Assembly (NCBI GenBank): GCA_903872345.1
Contig: CAIQKM010000146.1
Coordinates: forward strand, 1 to 55,596
Direction: 5' to 3'
From: an uncultured Verrucomicrobia subdivision 3 bacterium
GTDB taxonomy: Bacteria > Verrucomicrobiota > Verrucomicrobiia > Limisphaerales > UBA11358
Length of the DNA stretch: 55,596 nucleotides
The notes under the pieces are model-generated. The model was not told where the DNA came from. It made no database searches and worked only from the letters and a program-made list of their open reading frames with translations. Made by a program: the position numbers and the translations under genes. How positions within the stretch are numbered: the stretch's first letter is position 1; every line of letters starts with the position of its first letter. Shown here piece by piece: positions 17,471 to 26,986 of the stretch.

Positions 17471-18560
17471 TTTATCTGCGCTTGTTTGTTTGTTCTTACC
17501 GTGTACAACCAATTTCCCAGAATAAGCAACACGCGTCAACAATTTTTTGACTTTTTTTGAACGCAATCATCCCCCGTACAAATAATCGTTCATACCGCTG
17601 GCAAACAACAGGTTGTGAGCGGACATAAAGTTGTTTTTTAGCCGCATTTTGCGGTAATTTAATAAAAAATGCGGGTCGGCGAAGGCTTTCCAGCCCCGAA
17701 CCGTTTCAGCGGGCGACCGCCGCCGTACCGGCCGGGTCGGCTTGAAATCTCGAACTTCGGGGTGGCGCGGCGAATGAGCAAGCCGTCCCCGTGGCGCGAC
17801 TTTCAAGTCGCTTCGACTTGTGAACGGCGGCAGGTAAGGCGCTTGCCGATGATCCGTGTGTGAGCTGAAGCGGCGGGTACCGCGTGCCGGCCGGGTCGTG
17901 GATGCGAATCAATTATCCCGCCCGCAGGTTTGGTCATATTGCTGCGGCTCACAGAGCCGCGCTCCGCCGGAGGGGTTTCGCCGGACCGGCGGCATTCTTG
18001 ATGTATCTTGATTTTTGGGTTTTTAAAGGGATTTGGAAGCGAAGGCTAAAGGCTAAAGGCTAAAGGCTAAAGGCTAAAGGCTAATGGTTAATGGTTAATG
18101 GTTAAACCCGAAATCCGAAGTGAAGGGCGATTGCGCAAGTTGCCACCGGAGTGCGGCTCAGCCGCAGCGCGTGGCCAGGCCAGATGGCGGCGAAGTTTGC
18201 GCGCACGGGGTTGGCGAAACGGCGGGGTGTGAAAAGTTCCACCCGGCCAGGCTTGGCGGTACGCTGCGGCTGAGACAGCCGCGCTCCGGCACTGGCAGGA
18301 TGCGCCCGGCCGGGCGCAGCTTGACACTGCCCCAGAAATGTATCCCTGCCGCCCGGGGAGAACCGTAAAATTGCCCGGCCCATGGCGCATAACCAAACGC
18401 TGGTGCCAGCGAAGCCAATTCCGCCGGGCTGGAAGCGCCGGCTCTACGGCAGGCAAGATGCCCGCCGCCACGGGGGCAAGGCATTTTTCCCTTTGCCCGA
18501 CGGGGGTTTTTTGCGAAGTTGACGGCTTGGAATCCTTTTCCGCAGTAAAACTAATCGGTT
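17471..18560. other. Repeat-rich intergenic region
   Basis: About 1.1 kb without a credible gene between divergent genes. It contains the promoter of the duplicated secreted protein at its left end, GCGCTCCG hairpins near 17942-17967, 18150-18175 and 18262-18290, and a heptamer tandem array listed separately. Frames through it follow the hairpin repeats and show no protein similarity. Confidence 0.5.
18044..18106. repeat. Tandem heptamer array GGYTAAW x 9
   Basis: Nine perfect-length 7-bp units in a row: five GGCTAAA, one GGCTAAT, two GGTTAAT and one GGTTAAA. The gradual change of unit suggests slippage followed by substitution. Copy number is likely to vary between strains. It lies about 450 bases upstream of the histidine kinase gene. 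Confidence 0.85.
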
Positions 18561-20297
18561 GTGAATGAAAAAAAACAGAGCGTCTTTTTCAAAGCCTGGC
18601 CCCTGATAGTGGCGCTGGGCGTGGCGCTGGCTTTGGTGGGCGGGCTTAACCTGCTCTGGTGGCGGTTGAATCAGAAGGAGGAGCAGTCGGTCGCGTGGGT
18701 GGAACACAAGGAGAAGGTTATTTTCCTGCTGAACGAGATGCAGAATAATGCGCGGGATCTGGTGGTCGGGCAGCGCAGTTTCGCCCTCACCCGGGACCGC
18801 GAATTGCTGGGACCATACAATTCGGCCACCAACGCCTTGCCGGAGATCATGGGCAATCTGAAGGAGCTGGTCCGCGATAATGCCGGCGAATGGACCCTGT
18901 ATCTGCAACTCCAGACGCTGATCACGCATTATGTCAAAATCAACCGGGAACATCTGGACCTGCTGGTGAATGGGGATCCGATGGCGCCGGACACGGTCTT
19001 TCGGGAGCAGGTGCAGGACAGTCTGGACAGCATCCGGCTGATCCACCACAAGATGGAGGCGGAGGAAAACGCGGCGGAAAACGCGCAGCGCAGCGAACTC
19101 ATGCGCACGGTCAGGGATGTGACGCAGCTTAATCTGGCGGGCGGGGTGATCGGGGTGGTGATGATTTTTGTGGCGGTGGCGGCGTTGTGGGGGGAGAACC
19201 GGCGGCGCCGGGCGGTGGAGATTGCGCTGCGGCTGTCGCATGACGAATTAGAAAAACGGGTGCAGGAGCGGACGGCGTCGCTGCGGGAAAACCAGGCGCG
19301 GCTGCAACTGGCGCAGGCGGCGGCGCGCATCGGCACGTTTGAGTGGAACCTGCGCACGGGCGACATCATCCGCTCCAAGGAGCTGGCGGCCATGTACGGG
19401 CTGCCTTCCGACCGCCTGACCCAGGCCCGCGAGGAGTGGCTCAAAATGATCCATCCGGACGACCGGCCGCTGGTGGAGGCGTGGTCGCAGCAGGCGCGGG
19501 ATACGGCGCAAACCGTGGAAGGAGAATGGCGGGTGATCTGGCCCGACGGCTCGGTCCACTGGCTGTTCGGCCGCTGGCAGGTGTTTCAGGATGAAAACGG
19601 CCGGCCGTTGAACATGATTGGCGTGAACATGGACATCACCGAGCGGAAACGGCTGGAGGAGGATCTGATGCAGGCGAGCGACAACGAGATGCGCCGCATC
19701 GGCCATGATTTGCATGACGGGGTGGGCCAGCAGTTGACGGCGTTGACGCTGTTCAACGCCTCGTTGCGGGCGGGCTTGGGCGAGACGGCCTCGCCCCTGG
19801 CGACCGGTCTGCAAAAACTGGGCGAAGGGTTGCACGAAATCGTGCGGGAGATCCGGGTGCTGTCGCACGGGCTGGCCCCGGTGCCCATCAGCGAAAACGG
19901 TCTGACGGATGCCTTGCAGCAACTGGCGTCCGACACGTCTTCGATGGCCCTGGTGGAATGCGAATTTGTGAACGGCGGTTCGGTTGCCCTGGAAGACCGT
20001 CAGCAGGCGGCGCAGTTGTACCGCATCGCCCAGGAGGCGGTGAACAACGCCCTCAAGCACAGCGAGGCGAGCAAGATCAGCATCTCGCTCCAGGCGCTGG
20101 CCGGCGGCTGGGAACTGGTTGTTGCTGACAACGGCCGGGGATTTCAGGATAATGGCCGGTCGGAAACCGGACTGGGCCTCCGGGCCATGCGCCACCGGGC
20201 CGGGCTGATGGGGGTGCGATTCAAAGTCGAGTCCCGGCCGGGGGCGGGCACCCAAGTTATTTGCTCCGGACAACGCAGAAACCAAATTAAAACATGA
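18561..20297 (+). CDS. CHASE3/PAS sensor histidine kinase, NarX/DegS class
   Basis: A protein of 578 residues with a GTG start. In order: transmembrane segment 10-33; a periplasmic CHASE3-like helical domain at about 38-188 (ERELLGPY-type spacing, with many conserved Arg and Asn); a second transmembrane segment at about 191-212; a short coiled linker; a PAS_3-type domain at about 245-360 (RIGTFEWNLRTGDI through MIGVNMDITERKR); a HisKA_3 dimerisation domain with phosphoacceptor H385 in RIGHDLHDGVGQQL; and an HATPase_c domain with N box EAVNNALKHSE, G1 box DNGRGF and G2 box GLGLRAMRHRAG. It phosphorylates the NarL-type regulator encoded next, whose start overlaps its stop (ATGA). The stimulus is unknown. 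Confidence 0.92.
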   Translation: MNEKKQSVFFKAWPLIVALGVALALVGGLNLLWWRLNQKEEQSVAWVEHKEKVIFLLNEMQNNARDLVVGQRSFALTRDRELLGPYNSATNALPEIMGNLKELVRDNAGEWTLYLQLQTLITHYVKINREHLDLLVNGDPMAPDTVFREQVQDSLDSIRLIHHKMEAEENAAENAQRSELMRTVRDVTQLNLAGGVIGVVMIFVAVAALWGENRRRRAVEIALRLSHDELEKRVQERTASLRENQARLQLAQAAARIGTFEWNLRTGDIIRSKELAAMYGLPSDRLTQAREEWLKMIHPDDRPLVEAWSQQARDTAQTVEGEWRVIWPDGSVHWLFGRWQVFQDENGRPLNMIGVNMDITERKRLEEDLMQASDNEMRRIGHDLHDGVGQQLTALTLFNASLRAGLGETASPLATGLQKLGEGLHEIVREIRVLSHGLAPVPISENGLTDALQQLASDTSSMALVECEFVNGGSVALEDRQQAAQLYRIAQEAVNNALKHSEASKISISLQALAGGWELVVADNGRGFQDNGRSETGLGLRAMRHRAGLMGVRFKVESRPGAGTQVICSGQRRNQIKT

Positions 20298-20992
20298 TGG
20301 CCAGCATTGAAAACAATCCGGGTTCGGGCGCGGTGCGCCGGCGCCGGATTTTGGTGGTGGATGATCATCCGCTCGTGCGGGCGGGGTTGTTGCAACTGAT
20401 CAACCAGCGGCCCGACCTGGAGGTCGTGGCCGAGGCCGGCGGCCCGCGCGAAGCCATGGGGAAAATCGCCGCCGCCAAGCCGGACCTCATCATCGCAGAC
20501 ATCACGATGAAGGATGGCGGCGGGCTGGAGTTCATCAAGGATGTGCGGGCGGTGCATGGCGAGATTCCCATGCTCATGGTTTCCATGCATGATGAAAAGG
20601 TTTATGCGGAGCGGGCCTTGCGCGCCGGCGCCTCGGGCTACATCATGAAAGAGGAAAGCGCCAGCCATCTGATTACGGCCATTTTGCGCGTGCTCGACGG
20701 CGGGGTTTATCTGAGCGAAACGATGTCCGTGCGCCTGCTGCGCAGCGTGTCCAACCCCAAGTCCCGGAACACGGGCTCGCCCTTGCAGACGCTGACCGAC
20801 CGGGAATTCGAGGTGTTTCAACTGATCGGCCAGGGGCATACGACGGAGGAAATCGCCCGGCAATTGAGTCTCAGCCCCAAGACGGTGGATGTCCACCGCG
20901 CGCACATCAAGGAGAAGCTGAATTTAAAGAGCGGCACCGCTTTGATTCATCAAGCCGTGCAATGGTTTCAGACGGGCACGACCGGCGAGTAA
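20294..20992 (+). CDS. NarL/FixJ-type response regulator
   Basis: A protein of 232 residues whose ATG overlaps the kinase stop, giving translational coupling. The receiver domain spans about 18-135, with acidic pocket D23/D24 (VVDDHPLVRAG), phosphoacceptor D69 (DLIIADITMKDGG) and a conserved Lys in GYIMKEES. The LuxR/GerE DNA-binding domain spans about 168-228: LTDREFEVFQLIGQGHTTEEIARQLSLSPKTVDVHRAHIKEKLNL. All key residues are present. Partner of the CHASE3 kinase upstream; its target sites were not identified. Confidence 0.94.
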   Translation: MMASIENNPGSGAVRRRRILVVDDHPLVRAGLLQLINQRPDLEVVAEAGGPREAMGKIAAAKPDLIIADITMKDGGGLEFIKDVRAVHGEIPMLMVSMHDEKVYAERALRAGASGYIMKEESASHLITAILRVLDGGVYLSETMSVRLLRSVSNPKSRNTGSPLQTLTDREFEVFQLIGQGHTTEEIARQLSLSPKTVDVHRAHIKEKLNLKSGTALIHQAVQWFQTGTTGE

Positions 20993-21605
20993 GGCCGATG
21001 GCGGTTGGAAACGGCATCGGCCGGCTGCTACAGGGCGCGGGCTTCAACCCGCTTCAATGACCAAAGCGGCAAGGCGTTAGCAACGTTCCGGCCCGCCTTC
21101 ATTTTGGACGCTGAAGCGGCGTGAACGTCGCGCTCCGCTCGCGCCTCGCGGGGGCAACCCGGGCGTATCTTGACACTGCCCCGGGTTAAATAGATGAGCG
21201 CCACCTCACCCCGGCCCTCTCCCCCATTTACCAATGGCGGAGAGGGAGATAACCCGGTCGGCGAGCAGTATTGACGATGTCACGGTTCTGGATTGGGGGA
21301 CAGTGTCGGGATGCGCCCGGGCAACTCTGATGTACAGGTATCATAGGGCAGTTTCAAACGGCAATTGGTATTATTTGGACGTTTTTACCACCGGCAGAAA
21401 ACGGTTTGCTGACCGCAAAGTCGGGTGCTTTTTTTCAGACCGCCGGCGGCATAGCTGGCTTGATTGCAAGGAAATGCATCTAAAGGAATTACCTATATCA
21501 TTTTATAAATTAAGGGTACTCAAGAGCCAGAGTCTTGCCAATTTTCTTCCCCCGGCACCGTGCTAAAATCAGACCATCATAACGGAAGCAGCAACCAACC
21601 CAGGC
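20993..21605. repeat. Intergenic region with hairpin repeats
   Basis: Directly after the regulator stop, GGCCGATG (20993) and CATCGGCC (21015) form a hairpin that may end the operon, though no T tract follows. Positions 21025-21185 contain further elements of the dispersed hairpin family (GGCGCGGGCTTCAACCCGC, and a block ending CTTGACACTGCCCCGGG that also occurs near 18320). A frame of 110 codons at 21234-21566 lacks codon bias and similarity and is not called. Confidence 0.45.
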
Positions 21606-21896
21606 ATGAATATCATATCGGCCATGGCCGGATATTTTGGCCGGCGGCGGCGGATTCGGTCGGTTACCAGCGTAGCCCGCCAGTATTCGCGGCGGTTGTT
21701 TCCGCAGGATCAGCCGGTCTGGAGCATGGTGGCGGAAGACCGGACGAATGAATGCGTGGTCTATATGACTTATGATCGGAAGGAGACAACGCAGCGGTTG
21801 TCGCCACATCGGTTTTTCAAGGTGGAGCTGCCGAATTTATCGGTGACCGCCTTGCAGGAAGATTATTATCCGGCACAGTGGGGACCCTACCATTGA
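21606..21896 (+). CDS. Small basic hypothetical protein
   Basis: A protein of 96 residues with an Arg-rich N-terminus (GYFGRRRRIRSVTSVARQYSRR) and a more ordered second half (VWSMVAEDRTNECVVYMTYDRKETTQRLSPHRFFKVEL). No family is recognised. Composition and a clean ATG favour a real gene, but it stands alone between repeat-rich regions, so confidence is limited. Confidence 0.4.
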   Translation: MNIISAMAGYFGRRRRIRSVTSVARQYSRRLFPQDQPVWSMVAEDRTNECVVYMTYDRKETTQRLSPHRFFKVELPNLSVTALQEDYYPAQWGPYH

Positions 21897-22189
21897 GCCG
21901 GCTTTTACCGGGCGCAGAAGGTGATGTTAATGGTGTTGTCTGACGTTGGGGCGCACACTTCACCGCTTTTAAACCCTTTTGCGTCCGGACATTTTTTGTC
22001 CGCATGGGCCGCTTGGCCACCGTCTCCTGATGACCTACCGGCCGGAGCGCGGCGTTTACGTTTGGTCATTCCCCCCCAACTTTTGTTTTCCGCCAATGGA
22101 GCATATCAAGAAATATTGCAGCCAGTCGGCAGCTCGTGGATCATTGGGGTAAAGCTGTTTGCCAAGAAAGTTAGTGACAATGCCCGGCC

Positions 22190-22897
22190 TCACCATGCCG
22201 GCCTGGCAGGGCGGGGACTTTCGCGGGTTTGCGCCATGTGCTTCACCACGGCTTCCGTGCGAGTGTGGACATGCAGCTTGTCGTAGATATTGCGCAGGTG
22301 GTTGCGAACGGTGTGGATGCTGATGTCGAGGGCGGTGGAAATTTCCTTATATTGATAGCCTTCGGTCAGTTTTTGGAGGATTTCGTGTTCCCGGCGGGTG
22401 AGTGTGTCCGCTTCGGCTTCGGGTTTCAAAGCGGCGGGTGCCTGCTTGAGGTCGCGGAAATACTGGATGACACAGCGGGCAATCTGGCGGGACATGGGTA
22501 CGCCGCCCTGAAGCATGTCCGTGAGCGAAGCTGTGAGGGCGGCGCGGGTGGTGCGCTTGAGCAGGTAACCGTCGGCGCCGGCTTTCAATGATTCAAAGAT
22601 GTGGTCCTCATCATCGTAAACGGTGAGCATGACGATCCGCAGATCCGGGGCCAAAGCTTTGAGCCGGCGCATGCATTCGATGCCGGAGAGGCCCGGCAGG
22701 TTGATGTCCATAAGGATGACATCGGGCCGGCAGGCCGGGATTTGCTGAAGAGCGGATTCGGCATCCGGGTAGCTGGCATTGCAGCGGAAGCCGCTGCTGC
22801 CGTCGAGCATGGCGGCCAGACTGGAGCGGATGCCATCATCGTCTTCCACAATGGTGACTGTCATGGGTGTTTTCAATTTCAAACCTTTGGGTACCAT
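22190..22897 (-). CDS. NarL/FixJ-type response regulator of the giant surface protein locus
   Basis: A protein of 235 residues; an alternative ATG at 22864 removes 11 residues and starts at the usual MTVTIVEDDDG. The receiver domain has the acidic pocket EDDD, phosphoacceptor D64 (DVILMDINLPGLSG), a Thr switch in MLTVYDDEDH and a Lys in GYLLKRTT. The LuxR/GerE domain (LTRREHEILQKLTEGYQYKEISTALDISIHTVRNHLRNIYDKLHVHTRTEAV) is complete. The gene starts 17 bases after the Reg_prop kinase and is its obvious partner. NarL-type regulators recognise paired heptamers with a 2-bp gap; an 18-bp palindrome of that form lies just before this gene and before three other promoters in the locus, and I infer that it is this regulator's target. 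Confidence 0.93.
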   Translation of the reverse strand: MVPKGLKLKTPMTVTIVEDDDGIRSSLAAMLDGSSGFRCNASYPDAESALQQIPACRPDVILMDINLPGLSGIECMRRLKALAPDLRIVMLTVYDDEDHIFESLKAGADGYLLKRTTRAALTASLTDMLQGGVPMSRQIARCVIQYFRDLKQAPAALKPEAEADTLTRREHEILQKLTEGYQYKEISTALDISIHTVRNHLRNIYDKLHVHTRTEAVVKHMAQTRESPRPARPAW

Positions 22898-22914
22898 GAT
22901 TCAAGGGTGGTTAG

Positions 22915-25900
22915 CTATGGCATGGATATGCCATGCGGGAGGGGTGGCGGCAGGTGGCAGCCCAACTTCACCGCAAAATGCAGGCGGGTGCCTTGGCCGG
23001 GCCGGCTTTCAAACTCCGTCGTGCCGCCAATTTCTGCGAGGCGGGTCTGCATGTTTTTCAACCCGCTGCGGTTGAAGTTGGCAGCCGACAGGGAAAAGCC
23101 GTTGCCGTCGTCTTTGATTTCAAGGTGGAGCGTGCCGTGTTCCAGCCAGATATTCAGCCAGATCTGGGTGGCGTGCGAGTGTTTGAGCACGTTGTGGAGG
23201 GCTTCCTTGACGGCGAGGAAGAGGTTGTGCCGGATTTCGGCGCGGACGAAGACATTGGGCAGGTCATCCGGCACCTTTTGCCAGCAGCGGATGTTGCTGG
23301 AGTCGAAGCTTTCATCGGCGTGGCGGCAGATGTACCGGACGAGGCGGGGCAGGTTGTCGTTCTTGGGATTGACCGCCCAGACGATTTCATCGAGCGACTG
23401 GATGGCGAGACGGGATTTGCCGGCGATTTTGGCAAAGGTCTGGCTGCGGTCGTCCGGCGGGCCGGCGGCGGCCTGGCCGAGTTCGCTCAACATGGTCACC
23501 TGGGTCAGGCTGGCGCCCAGGTCGTCGTGAATGTCCTTGGCGATGCGGGAGCGTTCATTGGCCACGGCGTTTTGCATTTCAGTCAAATGCAAACGGTGTT
23601 GGAGCTTGCGGTGGGAAATGAACCGCACGAACAGGGTGAGGATGAGCGCTGCGAGGCTGAACAACGACACGAAGAACCACCATGTCTCATAATAATGCGG
23701 CTGCAAGACGAGTTCCACACTGGCGCTGTTTTGTGACCAAGGCTCGCCATTGGCCCGGGTGGCCACCTGAAACCAATAGTGTCCCGGCGGCAATTGCGTG
23801 TAATAGGCGACCCGCCGCATGCCCGCCTCGACCCAGTCAGGGTCCGCGCCGATCAGGTGGTAGCGGAACTGGAGATTTTCCAAAAAAGGATGACCCAGCC
23901 CGGTATAATGGAACTCGAGGTTCCCTCGTCCCGGGGGAATGACCAGCTTTCCGCCGCCGCCGGCTTCGGCAATGGTTTTTTGGTTGAAAACAATCTCTTC
24001 CAGCCGGGCGACCGGCGGTGAACCGGGAGGCTTAATCTGTTTTGGGTCGATCACCACCAAGCCTTTGGTGGTGGTGAAGCACAGCCGTCCATCTCGGGAT
24101 TTGAGACAGTTTGGACAGAAGCCCGCGGAACATTCCTCCGCCAGCATGCCTTCCGCCTCGCCAAAGGTCAGCAGTTGCAGCGTGGCAATCTCACCTTTGG
24201 CGAGCAGTTCCAGATCATCATGCCGGACCTGGCAAATGCCATGGGCGCTCCCCAGCCAAAGGTCGCCTGCATCATCTTCCACAATTTGAACAATCGGTGT
24301 TTCCGGCAAGCCCTGGCGGGCGGTGAAATGCAGGCAGTGTCCGTCTTTCCAGCGATCCAAACCGCCACCTTCCGTGCCGATCCACAAAGTGCCGTCGCGG
24401 CCTGCATGCAGCGCGGTGATGAAATCGTTGGCCAGTCCCTGGCGGCTGGTGAGGGTGGCGGCGAGGCCGTTGGTGCGCAGTTGCAGCACGCCTGCGCCGC
24501 TGGTGCCAGCCCAGACCGTGCCGTCGGTGGCGCAAGCGATGGCAATGACGGAAGAATTATTCGACACGCCTGGGGCTGGGGAAAATTCCCCGTTTTGCCA
24601 GACCTGCAACTGTCCGTCACTGGTGCCCACCCACACCGCTTGGCTGGCATCCTCGGCGAGCGCGGTAACGCGGGTGCTCCCTCGCCGCAACCATTTGGTG
24701 TCCGGGTTCACTTTGAACTCCTTGCTCGCGGATATTCCCAGATGGAACAGCTCCTGCCCGCCGCCCAGCCACAAAGTGCCATCATGGGCCGCCAAAATGG
24801 AGTCGGCATTCGCGGTCATGCCTGGATGGTAGTAGGCCGGGCTTTGGCCTTCGGGCAGGGTGGGCGACTTGTATGGCTCGAAATGACCGTCGCTTGAGCG
24901 ATAAAGTCCGCCGGTACTCACCACCACCCACAAGGTGCCGTCGGCGGATTCGGCAACCGAGCGGATTATTTCGTTGGTCAAGCCTTGCGGGGCGGCCAGA
25001 GTGCTCAGTTGTTTCCGGGTTAGGCGGTTCAAACCGGCCGTGAATGTACCTGCCCACACATTCCCCTCCCGGTCAGCGAGGGCAGAAATCACATAGTCGC
25101 TGGACAACCCGTTTTGCGTGGTGAACGGCCAAAAGCGGCCGTCCTTGAGATAGGCCAGGCCGGCACCGCCGGAACCGGCCCAAAGTCGGCCGTCCATGGC
25201 TTGGGCCAGACAATTTACATAAATGAACGGCACTCCGTCGGAGCTGCCACGGGTTTGCCAGACACCATCCTGCTTGCATAGCAGCAAGCCGTTGCCAATG
25301 CTGAGCCAAAGTCCCCCCGTTTGATCCTCCAGAAAGCAATAGCCCGGCTTCTGCAATGGAAAATCGAACGGCGCCGGTTCGGAAATAAATTTTCCATCGC
25401 GCAGTTGGAAAATTCCGGCGACGGCACTGCCTACCCAGAGGGTTCCCGCCCGGTCGGTGTAAAGGGAGAGAACCCGTCCCTTGGGGAATCCGTTCAGTTC
25501 GCCCTGCGGGGTGATCCGGCCGGCCAGCCAGCGATCCAAACCCGCCATGGTGCCAATCCAGACAGCGCCGTCACGGGTCTCGGCCAGGGCCGTGATATAT
25601 CTGATTCGCGACTCCGTCCACATGTTGGTTGCCATTCCGGTTTGCCAGCGAAACAGCCCACGATGAGGTGTGCCCACCCATAGCGCACCGTCCCGGGTTT
25701 CCAAGAGCGCGCTTATTTCGCCTCTGGGCAATCCCTCCTCCTCCCCAAACCGGCGGAAGCGCACTCCGTCAAACCGGGTCAGGCCGTCTTTTGTGCCAAT
25801 CCAGAGGTAGCCATCCCGCGTTTGGAGCAGAGTGTTGACGGTATTTTGCGGCAGCCCATGTTTGGTGTTCCAGGAGCGCACCACCATGCCGGCGTCACTC

Positions 25901-26007
25901 TCGGCGGCGGGGAGGGCGGAGGCCGTGAGGCAACCGGTGGCCGTACACCAAACCAACGTCCAGAAACACCGGCTCCGGGGGGAAAGGATTGCAGGATGGA
26001 GGCGCAC
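22915..26007 (-). CDS. Reg_prop/Y_Y_Y propeller sensor histidine kinase
   Basis: About 1030 residues from a GTG at 26007, chosen because it yields a proper signal peptide (MRLHPAILSPRSRCFWTLVWCTATGCLTASALPA). ATGs at 26088 and 26112 are in frame but add a long charged leader and would run through the palindrome at 26087-26104. Domains: periplasmic two-component regulator propeller at about 40-655, with many 'DGxLWvGT' blades such as TRDGYLWIGTKDGLTRFDG; a Y_Y_Y beta domain at about 705-770 (FRYHLIGADPDWVEAG); a transmembrane helix at about 772-795; HisKA_3 with phosphoacceptor H827 (RIAKDIHDDLGASLTQ); and HATPase_c (EALHNVLKHSHA, DDGNGFSL, SGLKNMQTRLAEIGG). The plan is like Bacteroidetes glycan sensors, but here the regulator is a separate protein. 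It probably senses an external ligand. Confidence 0.92.
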   Translation of the reverse strand: MRLHPAILSPRSRCFWTLVWCTATGCLTASALPAAESDAGMVVRSWNTKHGLPQNTVNTLLQTRDGYLWIGTKDGLTRFDGVRFRRFGEEEGLPRGEISALLETRDGALWVGTPHRGLFRWQTGMATNMWTESRIRYITALAETRDGAVWIGTMAGLDRWLAGRITPQGELNGFPKGRVLSLYTDRAGTLWVGSAVAGIFQLRDGKFISEPAPFDFPLQKPGYCFLEDQTGGLWLSIGNGLLLCKQDGVWQTRGSSDGVPFIYVNCLAQAMDGRLWAGSGGAGLAYLKDGRFWPFTTQNGLSSDYVISALADREGNVWAGTFTAGLNRLTRKQLSTLAAPQGLTNEIIRSVAESADGTLWVVVSTGGLYRSSDGHFEPYKSPTLPEGQSPAYYHPGMTANADSILAAHDGTLWLGGGQELFHLGISASKEFKVNPDTKWLRRGSTRVTALAEDASQAVWVGTSDGQLQVWQNGEFSPAPGVSNNSSVIAIACATDGTVWAGTSGAGVLQLRTNGLAATLTSRQGLANDFITALHAGRDGTLWIGTEGGGLDRWKDGHCLHFTARQGLPETPIVQIVEDDAGDLWLGSAHGICQVRHDDLELLAKGEIATLQLLTFGEAEGMLAEECSAGFCPNCLKSRDGRLCFTTTKGLVVIDPKQIKPPGSPPVARLEEIVFNQKTIAEAGGGGKLVIPPGRGNLEFHYTGLGHPFLENLQFRYHLIGADPDWVEAGMRRVAYYTQLPPGHYWFQVATRANGEPWSQNSASVELVLQPHYYETWWFFVSLFSLAALILTLFVRFISHRKLQHRLHLTEMQNAVANERSRIAKDIHDDLGASLTQVTMLSELGQAAAGPPDDRSQTFAKIAGKSRLAIQSLDEIVWAVNPKNDNLPRLVRYICRHADESFDSSNIRCWQKVPDDLPNVFVRAEIRHNLFLAVKEALHNVLKHSHATQIWLNIWLEHGTLHLEIKDDGNGFSLSAANFNRSGLKNMQTRLAEIGGTTEFESRPGQGTRLHFAVKLGCHLPPPLPHGISMP
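22917..22934. promoter_or_regulatory. 7-2-7 palindrome, copy A (before the response regulator)
   Basis: ATGGCATGGATATGCCAT on the plus strand, or ATGGCATATCCATGCCAT on the coding strand. Heptamers TGGCATA and its inverted partner are separated by 2 bp, with one mismatch. It overlaps the last codons of the kinase gene and ends 19 bases before the regulator ATG at 22897. It could give the regulator gene its own autoregulated promoter. Confidence 0.7.
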
Positions 26008-26086
26008 AAGCTTGTTGTTGAGCCAACATAAAACCGCCGCCACCCGGTTACAAGTTCTTTTGGCTTGAAGCGCATAATGGAGCCGC

Positions 26087-26104
26087 ATGGCATATCTATG
26101 CCAT
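26087..26104. promoter_or_regulatory. 7-2-7 palindrome, copy B (kinase/pseudopilin divergent region)
   Basis: ATGGCATATCTATGCCAT: perfect heptamers TGGCATA/TATGCCA around the centre TC. It ends 34 bases before the pseudopilin ATG at 26139 and lies about 80 bases before the kinase GTG at 26007, so it can control both directions. It is identical to copy C. Confidence 0.8.
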
Positions 26105-26138
26105 ATTGGCATCGACGTGAATCGCGTAAGGTTGGTCC

Positions 26139-26897
26139 ATGAAAACAGTCTGGACGGGACGTTCTACGTTTGCTGGCAAAGACCGCAAACGGGCCTTCAC
26201 TCTTATTGAATTGCTGGTGGTGATCGCGATCATCGCCATTTTGGCGGCGATGCTTTTGCCGGCGCTGGCAAAAGCCCGCCGCAAGGCCTATATGACGGGC
26301 TGCCTGTCCAATTACCATCAGGTTCACATTGCCATGATGATGTGGCTGGATGACAACCGCGACTGGCTGCCGCCGGGGCCGGACTCCGCCACCGGCCTGT
26401 GGACCGGGCAGTTCGCCTACTACACCAGCAATGACACGGGCAACCTGAATTATTACCTCGCCACTTATTTGGGTTATCATGCGCCCGATAGCGTCAATCG
26501 CTACGCCAAGATTTTTGTCTGTCCGGGATATGCCACGGTGACGCTCAACTCCGGCAGCCTGACCAATTATGTGTCCTATATTCTGACCGGTACCCGGACG
26601 GATGATTCCGCCACCAGTCCGATCAACTTTCTGCCGTTTGGCGCGCCGGCGGGTTATGGCTCCCTGCCGTCACACAAGATTTCGGAAGTGGCGTCGCTGG
26701 CGCCGCCGGCTTCGGTCTGGTATGTCGCGGATGTGGATCAGTGGGGCTATTGGACGGACAATGCCCAGCATAATCCCTGGTATTTAAACACCATTCTGGC
26801 GGGCAGTCCGGTGCATGGAACGGTCCGCAACTATTTGTATTTTGACGGTCATGTGAAGAGCAAGCAGGCAATCCGCCCGCCCATTGGCGGCTATTGA
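26139..26897 (+). CDS. Type II pseudopilin-like protein with H-X9-DG C-terminus
   Basis: A protein of 252 residues. The N-terminus has a prepilin leader and methylation segment, [34 protein letters not shown], with cleavage expected between A19 and F20 and the conserved Glu at E24 (+5). The C-terminus has the H-X9-DG signature ([13 protein letters not shown]) typical of the large pseudopilin families of Verrucomicrobia, Lentisphaerae and Planctomycetes. The middle is a globular, Tyr/Asn/Trp-rich domain. The protein should be processed by a prepilin peptidase and displayed or secreted by a type II-like system encoded elsewhere. It stands alone, divergent from the sensor kinase, with palindrome copy B in its promoter, and is thus a likely member of the regulon. 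Confidence 0.9.
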   Translation: MKTVWTGRSTFAGKDRKRAFTLIELLVVIAIIAILAAMLLPALAKARRKAYMTGCLSNYHQVHIAMMMWLDDNRDWLPPGPDSATGLWTGQFAYYTSNDTGNLNYYLATYLGYHAPDSVNRYAKIFVCPGYATVTLNSGSLTNYVSYILTGTRTDDSATSPINFLPFGAPAGYGSLPSHKISEVASLAPPASVWYVADVDQWGYWTDNAQHNPWYLNTILAGSPVHGTVRNYLYFDGHVKSKQAIRPPIGGY

Positions 26898-26986
26898 TTG
26901 TGTATTGGTGAAGTCCCTCCCTCCCTGGCAAAACCGGCCGGCCAGGCAGGGTTTGCGCTGGCACAAGTATTTGATTCAAAAATTCC

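Noticed and set aside
17471..18560. CRISPR-like array suspected from repeated hairpins and the heptamer tract
   Set aside because: Repeat units are not evenly spaced with unique spacers, the heptamer has no spacers, and no cas genes are present.
21234..21566. A possible 110-residue gene
   Set aside because: Begins in a hairpin-repeat region, poor composition, no similarity seen.
22915..22934. Palindrome copy A as a mere coincidence of the kinase C-terminus
   Set aside because: Chance is possible for one copy, but the same heptamers recur at three more promoter positions in the same locus, so it is kept as a site with reduced confidence.
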